Of a stretch of DNA of 64,000 nt, positions 18,499 to 26,499 are shown one piece after another. A program made the translations under genes and the position numbers. Within the stretch, counting starts at the first letter, position 1. Every line of letters begins with the position of its first letter. The stretch is from Empedobacter brevis_A (GTDB lineage: Bacteria; Bacteroidota; Bacteroidia; Flavobacteriales; Weeksellaceae), in the NCBI RefSeq assembly GCF_965118635.1, contig NZ_CBCPHV010000007.1, forward strand, positions 46,077 through 110,076, read 5' to 3'. The notes beneath the pieces were generated by a model. The model was not told the origin of the DNA and did no database searches. It saw only the letters and a program-made list of their open reading frames with translations.

Positions 18499-19014
18499 AT
18501 GAAAAAAAGTATTTTATTATTTGGAATATGCGCTTCAGCATTTTTATCTTCTTGTGCTTCTACAACAGTTGCAAAACAAGAAATTCAAACTGGTAAAGAA
18601 GTTCGAGGAGCATGGACTTTAACAAATGTAGATTACCAAGGTTTAACAACTAACGAAGTTCAAGGTAATGTAAGAGTTACAGATGCCGTTGCAAATGTTT
18701 TTGATACTGCAAACCCTGAATGTTATGTTGGTTCTACATGGAACTTAGTTCAAAACAACAAAAAAGGAACATACACATTTAATAATGCTGGTGCAAGTTG
18801 TCCTTCTGGAACAGCAAATATTATTTGGGATTTACAACAAGATGGTTCTACAACATATTTTATTTTTAAAGATGTTACAGGAATCAAAGCAAAGCAAAAT
18901 ACTGCTGGATATAAAATGCGTGTAGATTATGTTGATACAAATTCTATGAAACTTGTACAAGATATCAATGCAAATGGAAAAATTGCTCAAGTTATTTATA
19001 ACTTCGTTCGCTAA
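18499..19014 (+). CDS. Lipocalin-like lipoprotein
   Basis: A 171-residue predicted lipoprotein: residues 1-18 form a signal peptide with lipobox LSSC and acylated Cys19. The mature part is rich in beta-strand sequence. GAWTLTNVDYQG near 34-45, then W-containing strands and two further cysteines (ECYVGS, GASCPS) that could form a disulfide, resemble the lipocalin-like domains of Bacteroidota lipoproteins. It probably sits in the outer membrane facing the periplasm; ligand unknown. The OmpA-like lipoprotein gene follows 28 bases later, suggesting one transcript. Confidence 0.8.
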   Translation: MKKSILLFGICASAFLSSCASTTVAKQEIQTGKEVRGAWTLTNVDYQGLTTNEVQGNVRVTDAVANVFDTANPECYVGSTWNLVQNNKKGTYTFNNAGASCPSGTANIIWDLQQDGSTTYFIFKDVTGIKAKQNTAGYKMRVDYVDTNSMKLVQDINANGKIAQVIYNFVR

Positions 19015-19042
19015 TCAAATAATATAGAAACATAAAGAAATT

Positions 19043-19744
19043 ATGAAAAAAATAAATACTAAAATAGCTGCTATCGTATTAGGAGGATCATTTATCATGT
19101 CTTCTTGTAATGCAGTACAAAATGCAAATAATACACAAAAAGGTGCTGGAATAGGTGTTGTAGCAGGAAGTGTGATTGGTGGAATTTTAGGAAATAATAT
19201 CGGGAAAGGTGGTAATACTGCTTTAGGTGCTGTTATTGGTGCTGCTGTAGGTGGAGCTGCTGGAGGTGTTATTGGTAACAAAATGGATAAACAGGCTCAG
19301 AAAATCGAACAAGTTTTACCAGGTGCTGAAGTTGTAAGAACTGAAGAAGGGATTAACTTAATCTTAGATGAAAAATCTAGAGTTACTTTCGAATATAACA
19401 AAGCTTCATTAACTTCTACAGCAAAAACAAACTTAGATAAATTGGTCGAAGTTTTCAATGAATATCCAGATACAGATTTATTAATCGTTGGATACACTGA
19501 TAATGTAGGTTCTCAAGGATACAATTTACCATTATCTGAAAAACGTGCACAATCAGTAAAAGATTATTTAGTATCAAAAGGAATTTCTTCATCTCGTTTA
19601 ACTTCAAAAGGTAGAGGTATTGAAGAACCAATTGCAGACAATTCTACTGCAGAAGGACGTGCTCAAAACCGTCGTGTAGAGATTGCAATTACAGCAAATG
19701 CTAAAATGAAAGCTGACGCTGAAAAAGAAGCAAATCAAAAATAA
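19043..19744 (+). CDS. OmpA-family lipoprotein with glycine-zipper domain
   Basis: A 233-residue envelope protein. Lipobox MSSC gives acylated Cys22. Residues about 33-78 are a glycine zipper (GAGIGVVAGSVIGGILG and GAVIGAAVGGAAGGVIG). The C-terminal OmpA domain (about 110-225) has the peptidoglycan-binding pattern: VGYTDNVGS, LSEKRAQSVKDYL, GRGIEEPIADN and AQNRRVEI. It would anchor the outer membrane to peptidoglycan, like YiaD/Pal-type proteins. A very strong bidirectional terminator follows. Confidence 0.92.
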   Translation: MKKINTKIAAIVLGGSFIMSSCNAVQNANNTQKGAGIGVVAGSVIGGILGNNIGKGGNTALGAVIGAAVGGAAGGVIGNKMDKQAQKIEQVLPGAEVVRTEEGINLILDEKSRVTFEYNKASLTSTAKTNLDKLVEVFNEYPDTDLLIVGYTDNVGSQGYNLPLSEKRAQSVKDYLVSKGISSSRLTSKGRGIEEPIADNSTAEGRAQNRRVEIAITANAKMKADAEKEANQK

Positions 19745-19752
19745 AAATTCTA

Positions 19753-19797
19753 TATAGCATAAAAAAATCGCTCAGTGAGCGATTTTTTTATGCTATA
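19753..19797 (+). terminator. Bidirectional terminator, perfect 22-bp arms
   Basis: Twenty-two bases at 19753-19774 are exactly complementary to 19776-19797, with one base between. The core ATCGCTCA/TGAGCGAT is flanked by A7 and T7, so it works as a terminator on both strands, between convergent ompA-like and lipoprotein genes. Confidence 0.9.
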
Positions 19798-19809
19798 ATT
19801 TTCTATAGT

Positions 19810-20898
19810 TTATTTAAAATTAACGATAAACCATTTATTATTTATCTTTTCTAAAGTAACTTGATAAGTTTTAGAAGATTGATCTTTTAAATTTGCTTGT
19901 ATTTCTACCAAAACAACTTTTTCATCAGCATCTAATACTTTAGCATCATTAATAGTTGCTTGTTCTAAGTTTTTAATTCCTTCATCCGAAGAAAACTTTT
20001 GGAATGTATTCCATTCTCCACTTCTAGTTAAAGCAAAAGCTCCAGAATAGTTTTTCTTTGATAAATTCGTCATAAAACGATTTGATAACGATTTTACCAT
20101 TCCTGCTTCTTTACTCACTTGAACAGGAACTTGTTCTACAACTAAAGAATCTACTGCTGCAACTCCAATTAAATCCATCGGAATTTTTACAGCTTTTCTA
20201 TTTGTTAAATATCGTTCAGAATTCGGAATACGAATCAAAATATCCAAACGATCACTCTTTATTTTAGATGGATCTAACGAAGAATATTTAATATTAATTG
20301 TATTTTTTCTATACAAATCATTCGTAGAATTAGGATCGATTGTAGAACGAAAAGTATAAACAATATTACCTGAATTGAAAACTTCTATAGTTGCTGTAAC
20401 CGCTTGATCCAATTGAATTTCTTCTCCTTGCAAATTATAGAAAAAAGGAGACATTGAAATTCCTGTATCATCTTGTTTTAGACTAAAATCGAAACGTTGT
20501 ACATTAGATGTAGCTTCAGCAGGCTTTTCTTCTGTTTCTGTGATTCCAGGTTTTGGAATACCATTCACTAAAGGAACTTGATTTCTATTCCAAGTAAAAT
20601 TATTCTGTAAAGCTACTTTTTCTGCAAGATCAAAAACTTCATCGACAGTTTTTCCATTCAACAAAGTACGAACAATTCCCCAACGAGCTTCATTGTCCAT
20701 TGTTTGACTTGTGTTATACTCAAAAATAATTTGCAAAGCTTCCTTAAATTTATCTTGTTGCATAACTGGTAAAGCCTTCGAAATCTTGTCTACCGTTTCG
20801 CTAAAAGTTTGTGCAGAAGTAGAATCAATTTCAATGTTATCATTTTTACAACTGATAATCATTAAAGCAAAAGAAGCAATGATGAATAAACGTTTCAT
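19810..20898 (-). CDS. Lipoprotein of unknown function (362 aa)
   Basis: A predicted lipoprotein: signal peptide with lipobox MIISC and acylated Cys17. Residues about 28-85 are a helical region (TFSETVDKISKALPVMQQDKF) resembling the DUF6694-type lipoprotein domain; this match is tentative. A Pro/Glu-rich linker (PKPGITETEEKPAEATS, about 123-139) leads to a beta-rich domain. The last 100 residues (FMTNLSKKNYSGAFALTRSGEW ... NKWFIVNF) look like an NTF2/DUF4878-type fold. No function is proposed. It is a single gene, convergent with the ompA-like gene. Confidence 0.8.
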   Translation of the reverse strand: MKRLFIIASFALMIISCKNDNIEIDSTSAQTFSETVDKISKALPVMQQDKFKEALQIIFEYNTSQTMDNEARWGIVRTLLNGKTVDEVFDLAEKVALQNNFTWNRNQVPLVNGIPKPGITETEEKPAEATSNVQRFDFSLKQDDTGISMSPFFYNLQGEEIQLDQAVTATIEVFNSGNIVYTFRSTIDPNSTNDLYRKNTINIKYSSLDPSKIKSDRLDILIRIPNSERYLTNRKAVKIPMDLIGVAAVDSLVVEQVPVQVSKEAGMVKSLSNRFMTNLSKKNYSGAFALTRSGEWNTFQKFSSDEGIKNLEQATINDAKVLDADEKVVLVEIQANLKDQSSKTYQVTLEKINNKWFIVNFK

Positions 20899-20982
20899 AT
20901 AGTCTAGATTAAGTACGTTTTGAGTTAAAGTTTTATAAGCAGTAAATATACTAAATACTTGTGTTGGTAATTATTTTTTTTA

Positions 20983-21015
20983 ACAAAAAAAACAGATTCT
21001 ATTTCTAGAATCTGT
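20983..21015 (-). terminator. Intrinsic terminator of the pirin gene
   Basis: ACAGATTCTA and TAGAATCTGT pair perfectly around TTTC. On the minus strand the stem is followed by eight T, so it ends transcription from the pirin gene. Confidence 0.88.
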
Positions 21016-21050
21016 TCTCTATATAAAACAATTAAAACTTGAAAAAATTT

Positions 21051-21764
21051 CTATATATCCATAGGAACTTCGATTAACATTAACTGAGAATCCTTAGAAA
21101 CATGGAAGGAAAACTCATTTGTATCTTTTATTTCGATTGCATCTCTGCGTTCTAGTTTATTTCCTTCGAATTCAATTTCTCCTTCAACAACCATTAAGAA
21201 AACACCATTTCCTTCTTGTTGAACTTTATATATTTCTTGTTTATTTTCAGTATAATTTCCTAAAAAGATCCATGCATTTTGATAAATCCAAACTCCTTGA
21301 TCTTCAGCATTTGGAGAAAGAACTTGATATAATTCGTTTTCTTTAGCCAAATCTCTAACAGAAATTTGTTGATAACGAGGCTCAACATTCATTTTATTTG
21401 GAATAATCCAAATCTGGAAAAAATGTCCTTCTTGATTTTCATAAGCATTCATTTCACTATGAAAAATACCAGTTCCTGCACTCATCACTTGTACATCTCC
21501 GGCTTCTATAGTAGAACCTGTTCCCATTGAATCTTGATGAGAGATTCCTCCTTTTATAGGAATTGTAATAATTTCCATATTATCGTGAGGATGTTTACCA
21601 AATCCCATTCCTCCTGTAATAATATCATCATTTACAACGCGCAACGCTCCAAAATGAATACGAGCAGGATCGTAATAATTTGCAAAACTATATGAATGTT
21701 TAGAGTTTAACCATCCGTGATTTGCTCCTCCTCTTGACTCAGATTTAAATATTTGATAATTCAT
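21051..21764 (-). CDS. Pirin family protein (bicupin, YhaK-like)
   Basis: A 237-residue cupin protein. The N-terminal cupin carries the metal ligands of the pirin family: HPHDNMEI (two His) near residues 58-65 and GTGIFHSEMN (His and Glu) near 97-106. The start MNYQIFKSESRGGANHGWLNSKHSYSF is the YhaK/YhhW signature. Characterised relatives bind iron and can act as quercetin dioxygenases; the physiological substrate is usually unknown. It is monocistronic with its own terminator. Confidence 0.93.
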   Translation of the reverse strand: MNYQIFKSESRGGANHGWLNSKHSYSFANYYDPARIHFGALRVVNDDIITGGMGFGKHPHDNMEIITIPIKGGISHQDSMGTGSTIEAGDVQVMSAGTGIFHSEMNAYENQEGHFFQIWIIPNKMNVEPRYQQISVRDLAKENELYQVLSPNAEDQGVWIYQNAWIFLGNYTENKQEIYKVQQEGNGVFLMVVEGEIEFEGNKLERRDAIEIKDTNEFSFHVSKDSQLMLIEVPMDI

Positions 21765-21781
21765 AGTAATTAATTTTTATA

Positions 21782-21789
21782 CAAAATTA
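21782..21789 (-). promoter_or_regulatory. Promoter -7 element of the pirin gene
   Basis: On the minus strand this reads TAATTTTG (TAnnTTTG), 17 bases upstream of the pirin ATG. No convincing -33 TTG was found. Confidence 0.45.
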
Positions 21790-21932
21790 GCCTACATAAA
21801 ATAGTTGTAAATTGATATGTGATAAGTAATCAATATGTACACCAAGAGTAAAATGAAAGTTTTTTTAATTTATTAATTAAATGTTAAAATAATTTTATAT
21901 TTTAGCATTCAGTTAACACATGACAGATATAT

Positions 21933-22052
21933 ATGCTATCAATTTCAGGCGAATCAACATTTAATGTGATACTTTGGATTATATTCCAAATCGTTCTTGT
22001 AATTATAGTTGCAGTTATTTTGTATAAGATTTACAAAAAACTTACAAAATGA
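21933..22052 (+). CDS. Small single-pass membrane protein (39 aa)
   Basis: An ATG-initiated 39-codon frame. Residues 1-10 are polar, about 11-31 form one continuous hydrophobic helix (VILWIIFQIVLVIIVAVILY), and the C-terminus is strongly basic (KIYKKLTK), predicting a cytoplasmic tail. Its stop codon runs directly into a strong terminator hairpin, as expected for the end of a real transcript. No other gene uses this strand between 20.9 and 24.2 kb. Similarity to known families was not recognised. It is below the usual ORF length cutoff. Confidence 0.55.
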   Translation: MLSISGESTFNVILWIIFQIVLVIIVAVILYKIYKKLTK

Positions 22053-22082
22053 AAAAAGGTTCCATAATTGTGGAACCTTTTT
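22053..22082 (+). terminator. Bidirectional terminator
   Basis: AAAAAGGTTCCA pairs perfectly with TGGAACCTTTTT around a 6-base loop. It immediately follows the 39-residue ORF and also serves the convergent dehydrogenase gene. Confidence 0.9.
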
Positions 22083-22103
22083 GTTTTATATAACCTAGAT
22101 CTA

Positions 22104-23057
22104 TTACTGATTATTTTTCCAAGCTATAATTTTATCACGAATAAATTCGGCTAATTTTACTTTGCTTTGATGTGTCCAGCCTGCAATATGCGGAGCTAAA
22201 ACCACATTATCAGCTTCTATTAAATACTGAAATTCCTCTGGCAATTCGGAAGCTACTAATTTTTCAAAACTAGATTTTTCGAATTCTAAAACATCCAAAG
22301 CAGCACCTAAAACTTTGCCGGTTTTCATTGCTTCAACCAAATCTTTTGTAACAACAGATTTTCCTCGAGCAGTATTTACAAAATAAAATGGTTTTTTGAA
22401 ACTAGAAATAAATTCTGCATTAATCATTTGCATCGTTTCTGGTGTTTGCGGCGTATGCAAACTCACAACATCCGCTTGGTCAAAAAATTCAGTTAATGAA
22501 ACTTGCGTTGCAAATTCATTTCCTTTGTTAGGCAAAATATCGTAACAAATTACATTAACATCAAACCCTTGCAAACGCTTCGCAAAAGCATTTCCCATAT
22601 TTCCGTAACCAATAATTCCGACTGTTTTTCCTTTTAATTCATCACCACGATTTTCCTCGCGTTTCCAAATTCCGTTTCGCACTTCATTATCAGCTCTTCT
22701 TAAATGATGCATCAACATCAACAACATTCCAATTGCATGTTCTCCAACAGAATCTCGGTTTCCTTCAGGAGAATTGAATAAAACAATATTATGATCTGCT
22801 GCAAACTCTTCATCAATATTTTCTAAACCTGCCCCTACTCTACCAATAAACTTTAAATTAGTTGCTTTAGCTAAAAAATTTTTATCAATTGGAAATCTAC
22901 TTCTTACAATCATTCCGTCGTATTCATCAATTTTTTCTTCGATGATTTCTCTTGGCGAAGTATAATCTTCATCAACAATAAAACCCGCTTCACAAAGTCC
23001 ATTGTTTAGACATTCGTGATTAGAATCGATTGCTAAAATTTTATAAGGTTTATTCAT
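22104..23057 (-). CDS. D-2-hydroxyacid dehydrogenase, phosphoglycerate dehydrogenase-like
   Basis: About 317 residues, NAD-dependent. The nucleotide-binding motif GKTVGIIGYGNMGNAFAKRL is near the middle, NTARGKSVV carries the substrate-binding Arg, and the catalytic His lies in LAPHIAGWT; the sensing segment GRVGAGLENID is also present. The best known role is 3-phosphoglycerate to 3-phosphohydroxypyruvate (serine synthesis); the short form lacks the ACT domain, so another 2-hydroxyacid is possible. A TTG at 23075 extends the frame, but a TAACTTTG promoter element overlaps it, so the ATG at 23057 is taken as the start. Confidence 0.88.
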   Translation of the reverse strand: MNKPYKILAIDSNHECLNNGLCEAGFIVDEDYTSPREIIEEKIDEYDGMIVRSRFPIDKNFLAKATNLKFIGRVGAGLENIDEEFAADHNIVLFNSPEGNRDSVGEHAIGMLLMLMHHLRRADNEVRNGIWKREENRGDELKGKTVGIIGYGNMGNAFAKRLQGFDVNVICYDILPNKGNEFATQVSLTEFFDQADVVSLHTPQTPETMQMINAEFISSFKKPFYFVNTARGKSVVTKDLVEAMKTGKVLGAALDVLEFEKSSFEKLVASELPEEFQYLIEADNVVLAPHIAGWTHQSKVKLAEFIRDKIIAWKNNQ

Positions 23058-23072
23058 TGCAAAACTTTTAGT

Positions 23073-23080
23073 CAAAGTTA
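23073..23080 (-). promoter_or_regulatory. Promoter -7 element deciding the dehydrogenase start
   Basis: TAACTTTG on the minus strand matches TAnnTTTG. It overlaps the alternative TTG start at 23075 and lies 15 bases upstream of the ATG at 23057, supporting the shorter protein. Confidence 0.5.
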
Positions 23081-23215
23081 CAACGAATGCAGCAATTAAT
23101 AAGAAATAAGGAAACTAAAATGGTTACAAACAAAACGTTTATAACTAGGTTAATAACATTTTAATTGATTGAAAATATGTGATTTACAATGTTAATTAAA
23201 CGAATAAAAATGTGT

Positions 23216-24088
23216 TTAAAAAATGATTTTTAAAGCATTTGGTAATACTTTAACTTTTACTTGAAGTGAATTGGTTGTATGAATTTCGCCATCAAGTTGA
23301 TAAGTGATTGGATTATTATCCAAACTTTCAATTTTGAATTTCTTTACTTTTTGATATCTAGCTTTATTCATAAAATCAATCTTTTTAGCTAAAACCAATA
23401 CTGAAAAATAAAATTGTTCAAAAAAGTCTAAATCTTCTATCATCAATAAATCCAATTCTCCATCAGACAAATCTGCATTTGGCGTAAAAGAAATTCCATA
23501 ACCAGCAATGTTAGAATTAGAACAGAAAAGATAATAGAAATTATTCTCGATAATCGCATCATCTATATAAATACGAAATAATTTCGCTTTATAATTCAAC
23601 AATGTTTTAATAGATGCATCAACATAGCCTGTAAGAGTTCTTTTTTGATTTTCTTCGTACATTTTAATCACTTCTGCATCTATTCCAAAACCAAGATTAC
23701 TGAAAAAGTACTTGTCTTCTACTCTACCTACATCAATAGTATGTTCAGCATTCGTTTTAATAATGTCGATTGCTTTGTTAATATCTTTCGGAATATTGAG
23801 ATTAGAAGCTAATCCATTTCCTGAACCAGCTGGAATAATTCCTAAACGGATATTTTTTTTAACCAAAGCACTTGCCACTTCATTGATTGTTCCATCGCCA
23901 CCGCATGCAACAATTACATCTGATTTTTCTGCAATCGCTTCTTCAACCAATTTTTTTGCATGAAATTGATAAGCTGTTTCTTTCAAAACAATTTCGTCTG
24001 AAGAATCAAATTTTGATTTTAAAAAATCGAGAGAAATATCATGTTTAGCATTTCCAGAATTTGGATTAACAATGAAAGTGTACTTCAT
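23216..24088 (-). CDS. Diacylglycerol/lipid kinase family protein (DagK/YegS-like)
   Basis: About 290 residues. The N-terminal catalytic domain has IVNPNSGNAKHD at 6-17, the nucleotide-binding GGDGTINE at 63-70 and GSGNGLASN near 98-106, followed by the beta-rich C-terminal domain with GYGISFTPNADLSDGELD. Such enzymes phosphorylate diacylglycerol or related lipids at the membrane. The frame can begin at TTG 24112, but that codon is where transcription would start from the -7 element at 24117-24124. The ATG at 24088 gives the standard N-terminus (MKYTFIVNPNSG). Confidence 0.9.
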   Translation of the reverse strand: MKYTFIVNPNSGNAKHDISLDFLKSKFDSSDEIVLKETAYQFHAKKLVEEAIAEKSDVIVACGGDGTINEVASALVKKNIRLGIIPAGSGNGLASNLNIPKDINKAIDIIKTNAEHTIDVGRVEDKYFFSNLGFGIDAEVIKMYEENQKRTLTGYVDASIKTLLNYKAKLFRIYIDDAIIENNFYYLFCSNSNIAGYGISFTPNADLSDGELDLLMIEDLDFFEQFYFSVLVLAKKIDFMNKARYQKVKKFKIESLDNNPITYQLDGEIHTTNSLQVKVKVLPNALKIIF

Positions 24089-24116
24089 TTTTTGGGATTT
24101 GAAATTTATCAAAAGA

Positions 24117-24124
24117 CAAAAATA
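24117..24124 (-). promoter_or_regulatory. Promoter -7 element of the lipid kinase gene
   Basis: On the minus strand TATTTTTG matches TAnnTTTG. A TTG lies 16 bases further upstream (24141-24143), slightly closer than the usual 17-23. It is back to back with the sufE promoter. Confidence 0.45.
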
Positions 24125-24160
24125 AGAAAACTAAAAGAATCAATCTATTTAACCTTATTT

Positions 24161-24195
24161 TTTGAAGAAAAACTATCAAAAACTTTCTAACTTTG
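24161..24195 (+). promoter_or_regulatory. sufE promoter placed almost on the start codon
   Basis: TTTG at 24161-24164 and TAACTTTG at 24188-24195 are 23 bases apart, within the 17-23 range reported for flavobacteria. The -7 element ends 4 bases before the sufE ATG, so transcription would start at or next to the A of ATG, giving a leaderless or nearly leaderless mRNA. Confidence 0.55.
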
Positions 24196-24199
24196 TAGT

Positions 24200-24628
24200 A
24201 TGAAAATTAAAGAAATTCAAAACGAAATAGTAGACGAATTCTCATTTTTTGATGATTGGGAGCAACGTTACGAATATTTAATCGAATTAGGAAAAAGCTT
24301 AAAATCTTTGCCTGAAGAAGCAAAAACAGATGATAAAATTATAAAAGGTTGTCAATCTTCTGTTTGGTTAGATGCCGAATCGGATGGAAATACAATTGAA
24401 TTTAAAGCTGATTCAAACGCTATTTTACCAAAAGGAATCGCTGCATTATTGGTAAGAATGTACAATAATCAAACACCAAAAGATATTTTAGAATCGGATA
24501 CAGATTTTATAAATGAAATTGGTTTATCAGAATTTTTATCACCAACTCGTGCAAACGGATTATTGGCTATGATTAAGCAATTCAAATTTTACGCAATTGC
24601 ATTTCAATCAAAACAAAATAATAGTTAG
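24200..24628 (+). CDS. sufE: SufE family Fe-S cluster assembly protein
   Basis: A 142-residue sulfur carrier that accepts persulfide sulfur from the SufS cysteine desulfurase and passes it to the SufBCD scaffold. The start IQNEIVDEFSFFDDWEQRYEYLIELG and the active-site loop KIIKGCQSSVWLDAE, with the single persulfide cysteine near residue 54, match the family. Length is normal. The other suf genes are not in the window. The ATG lies 4 bases after a -7 promoter element. Confidence 0.95.
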   Translation: MKIKEIQNEIVDEFSFFDDWEQRYEYLIELGKSLKSLPEEAKTDDKIIKGCQSSVWLDAESDGNTIEFKADSNAILPKGIAALLVRMYNNQTPKDILESDTDFINEIGLSEFLSPTRANGLLAMIKQFKFYAIAFQSKQNNS

Positions 24629-24654
24629 ACACACTATCTAATCAACCTTATCTA

Positions 24655-26499
24655 ATGAACGACTTTCTAGGCCAAGCTTTTATTTTTCTTTTTTCCGCAG
24701 TAATCTGTGTTCCTATTTCCAAAAAATTAGGAATGGGATCTGTTTTAGGTTATTTAATCGCTGGAGTTTTAATTGGTCCATATGTTTTCAAATTTGTTGG
24801 AAAAGATGGAACAGATATTATGCATGCAACAGAATTTGGTGTCGTAATGATGCTTTTCTTAGTTGGATTGGAACTTGATCCAAAAGAATTCTGGAAGATG
24901 AAAAATAAAATTATCAATCTGGGTGGAATGCAAATTTTGGGTACAATACTTATTGCAACATTGGTTGGAATGTTTGCCCTTAAAATGGATTTTTCTTTGG
25001 CTTTTTCTATAGCTCTTGCAATAACAATGTCTTCTACAGCCATTATTATGCAAACACTTAGCGAAAAAGGATTAACAAAAACAAGTATCGGAAAATCAAC
25101 ATTTTCAGTATTGTTGTTTCAAGATATTATGGTTATTCCTATTTTAGCAATCATTCCTTTATTAGTTGGAGATTCATTAATCCAATCAATCGGAGATGAT
25201 TCTAAAAGCTTATTAGTTGGTGGTCCAGCATTCATGAAAACTTTAGTAATTGTTGGTGCTATTACATTTATTTATATCATTGGGAGATACATTATTACAC
25301 CTTATTTTAAATATGTCGGACAATTACAAGTTCGTGAAATCTACACTGCTTCTGCCCTACTTTTAGTTGTTGGAGTTTCAGTTTTAATGCAAAAAGTTGG
25401 AATTTCTCCGGCTTTAGGTGCATTTATCGCAGGAGTTGTTTTAGCGAATAATGAATATAAACATCAATTAGAAAGTGATATTGAACCTTTTAAATCTTTG
25501 TTATTAGGGATCTTTTTTATCGCCGTTGGATCAACGATTAACTTCAAATTAATTATTGAAAAACCGTTGATTATTCTTGGATTAACATTTGGAATAATGT
25601 TAATAAAATCATTAGTACTTTGGTTTATCGGAATCAAACACAAATTCGATTTTAATCAAAAATGGTTATTCATTATACTGTTATCACAAGTAGGAGAATT
25701 CGCTTTCGTAATCTTTTCATTAACCCGAAATTTGGGCATTCTAAGTAAAGAATGGTACGATTTCATGTTGGCAACAACAGCAATTACAATGGTGATTACA
25801 CCTTTACTTTTAGTCTTAAATGAGAAATTAATACTAAAATATTTTGGCGTAAAAACAAAAGCAAAAACCATTATTGAAAATGATAAAATAAACCCAAATT
25901 CTGCTGATGGTGAAATAATTATCGCTGGTTTTGGAGATTTTGGAAATACAATAAGTCGTGTTTTAAAAAGTACTGGAATAAAATCTATAGTTTTAGATAA
26001 TGATAGCGAACGAGTAGAAAAAATGCGCAAGCAAGGTTTCAATGTTTTCTATGGTGATGCGACAAATGTAAATTTATTAAAATCCGCAGGAGCAGAACAT
26101 GCAAAATATTTTGTTGCTGCTTTAGATCCGCCAGAAATTAATCAAAAACTGGTTTATATTGTTCGTAAAAATTTTCCAAATCTTGATATTATTGTTCGTG
26201 CAAAAAATAGAAGTTATGCTTATAATTATTTAAAAGAAGGATTTGATGAAGTTTATCGTGAAAACTTTTTCTCTTCAGTTTACGTTGGTAGACAAATCTT
26301 GATGAAATATGGTTTTTCACATGAAGAAGCATCTAAAATTGGTGAAATATTTATAAAAAGTGACCGCAAATCTTTACGAAAAATTGCAAAACATGCCGAA
26401 AATTCGGATCAATATTTTGAAGCTTCAAAACAAGAATTTGATAAACAAATGAAAATGGTTGCAAAAGAAATGAACAATAGAAATAATGGAGAAAAATAA
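24655..26499 (+). CDS. Monovalent cation:proton antiporter (CPA2, KefB/GerN type) with RCK domain
   Basis: A 614-residue protein. Residues 1-390 form the Na+/H+ exchanger membrane domain with about 12 helices, including GYLIAGVLIGP near 32-42, LFLVGLELDP near 68-77, MSSTAIIMQ near 124-132 and ALGAFIAGVVLANNEY. Residues about 415-535 are a TrkA-N/RCK_N nucleotide-binding domain (IIAGFGDFGN, GDATN). It would exchange K+ or Na+ for H+ in the inner membrane, gated by NAD(H) or a similar ligand. The 3' end overlaps the GT9 gene by 14 bases. Confidence 0.92.
   Translation: MNDFLGQAFIFLFSAVICVPISKKLGMGSVLGYLIAGVLIGPYVFKFVGKDGTDIMHATEFGVVMMLFLVGLELDPKEFWKMKNKIINLGGMQILGTILIATLVGMFALKMDFSLAFSIALAITMSSTAIIMQTLSEKGLTKTSIGKSTFSVLLFQDIMVIPILAIIPLLVGDSLIQSIGDDSKSLLVGGPAFMKTLVIVGAITFIYIIGRYIITPYFKYVGQLQVREIYTASALLLVVGVSVLMQKVGISPALGAFIAGVVLANNEYKHQLESDIEPFKSLLLGIFFIAVGSTINFKLIIEKPLIILGLTFGIMLIKSLVLWFIGIKHKFDFNQKWLFIILLSQVGEFAFVIFSLTRNLGILSKEWYDFMLATTAITMVITPLLLVLNEKLILKYFGVKTKAKTIIENDKINPNSADGEIIIAGFGDFGNTISRVLKSTGIKSIVLDNDSERVEKMRKQGFNVFYGDATNVNLLKSAGAEHAKYFVAALDPPEINQKLVYIVRKNFPNLDIIVRAKNRSYAYNYLKEGFDEVYRENFFSSVYVGRQILMKYGFSHEEASKIGEIFIKSDRKSLRKIAKHAENSDQYFEASKQEFDKQMKMVAKEMNNRNNGEK

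Noticed and set aside
19015..19281. Minus-strand frame with Pro/Ala-rich product opposite the OmpA-like gene
   Set aside because: It mirrors the glycine-zipper codons on the other strand and has no independent support.
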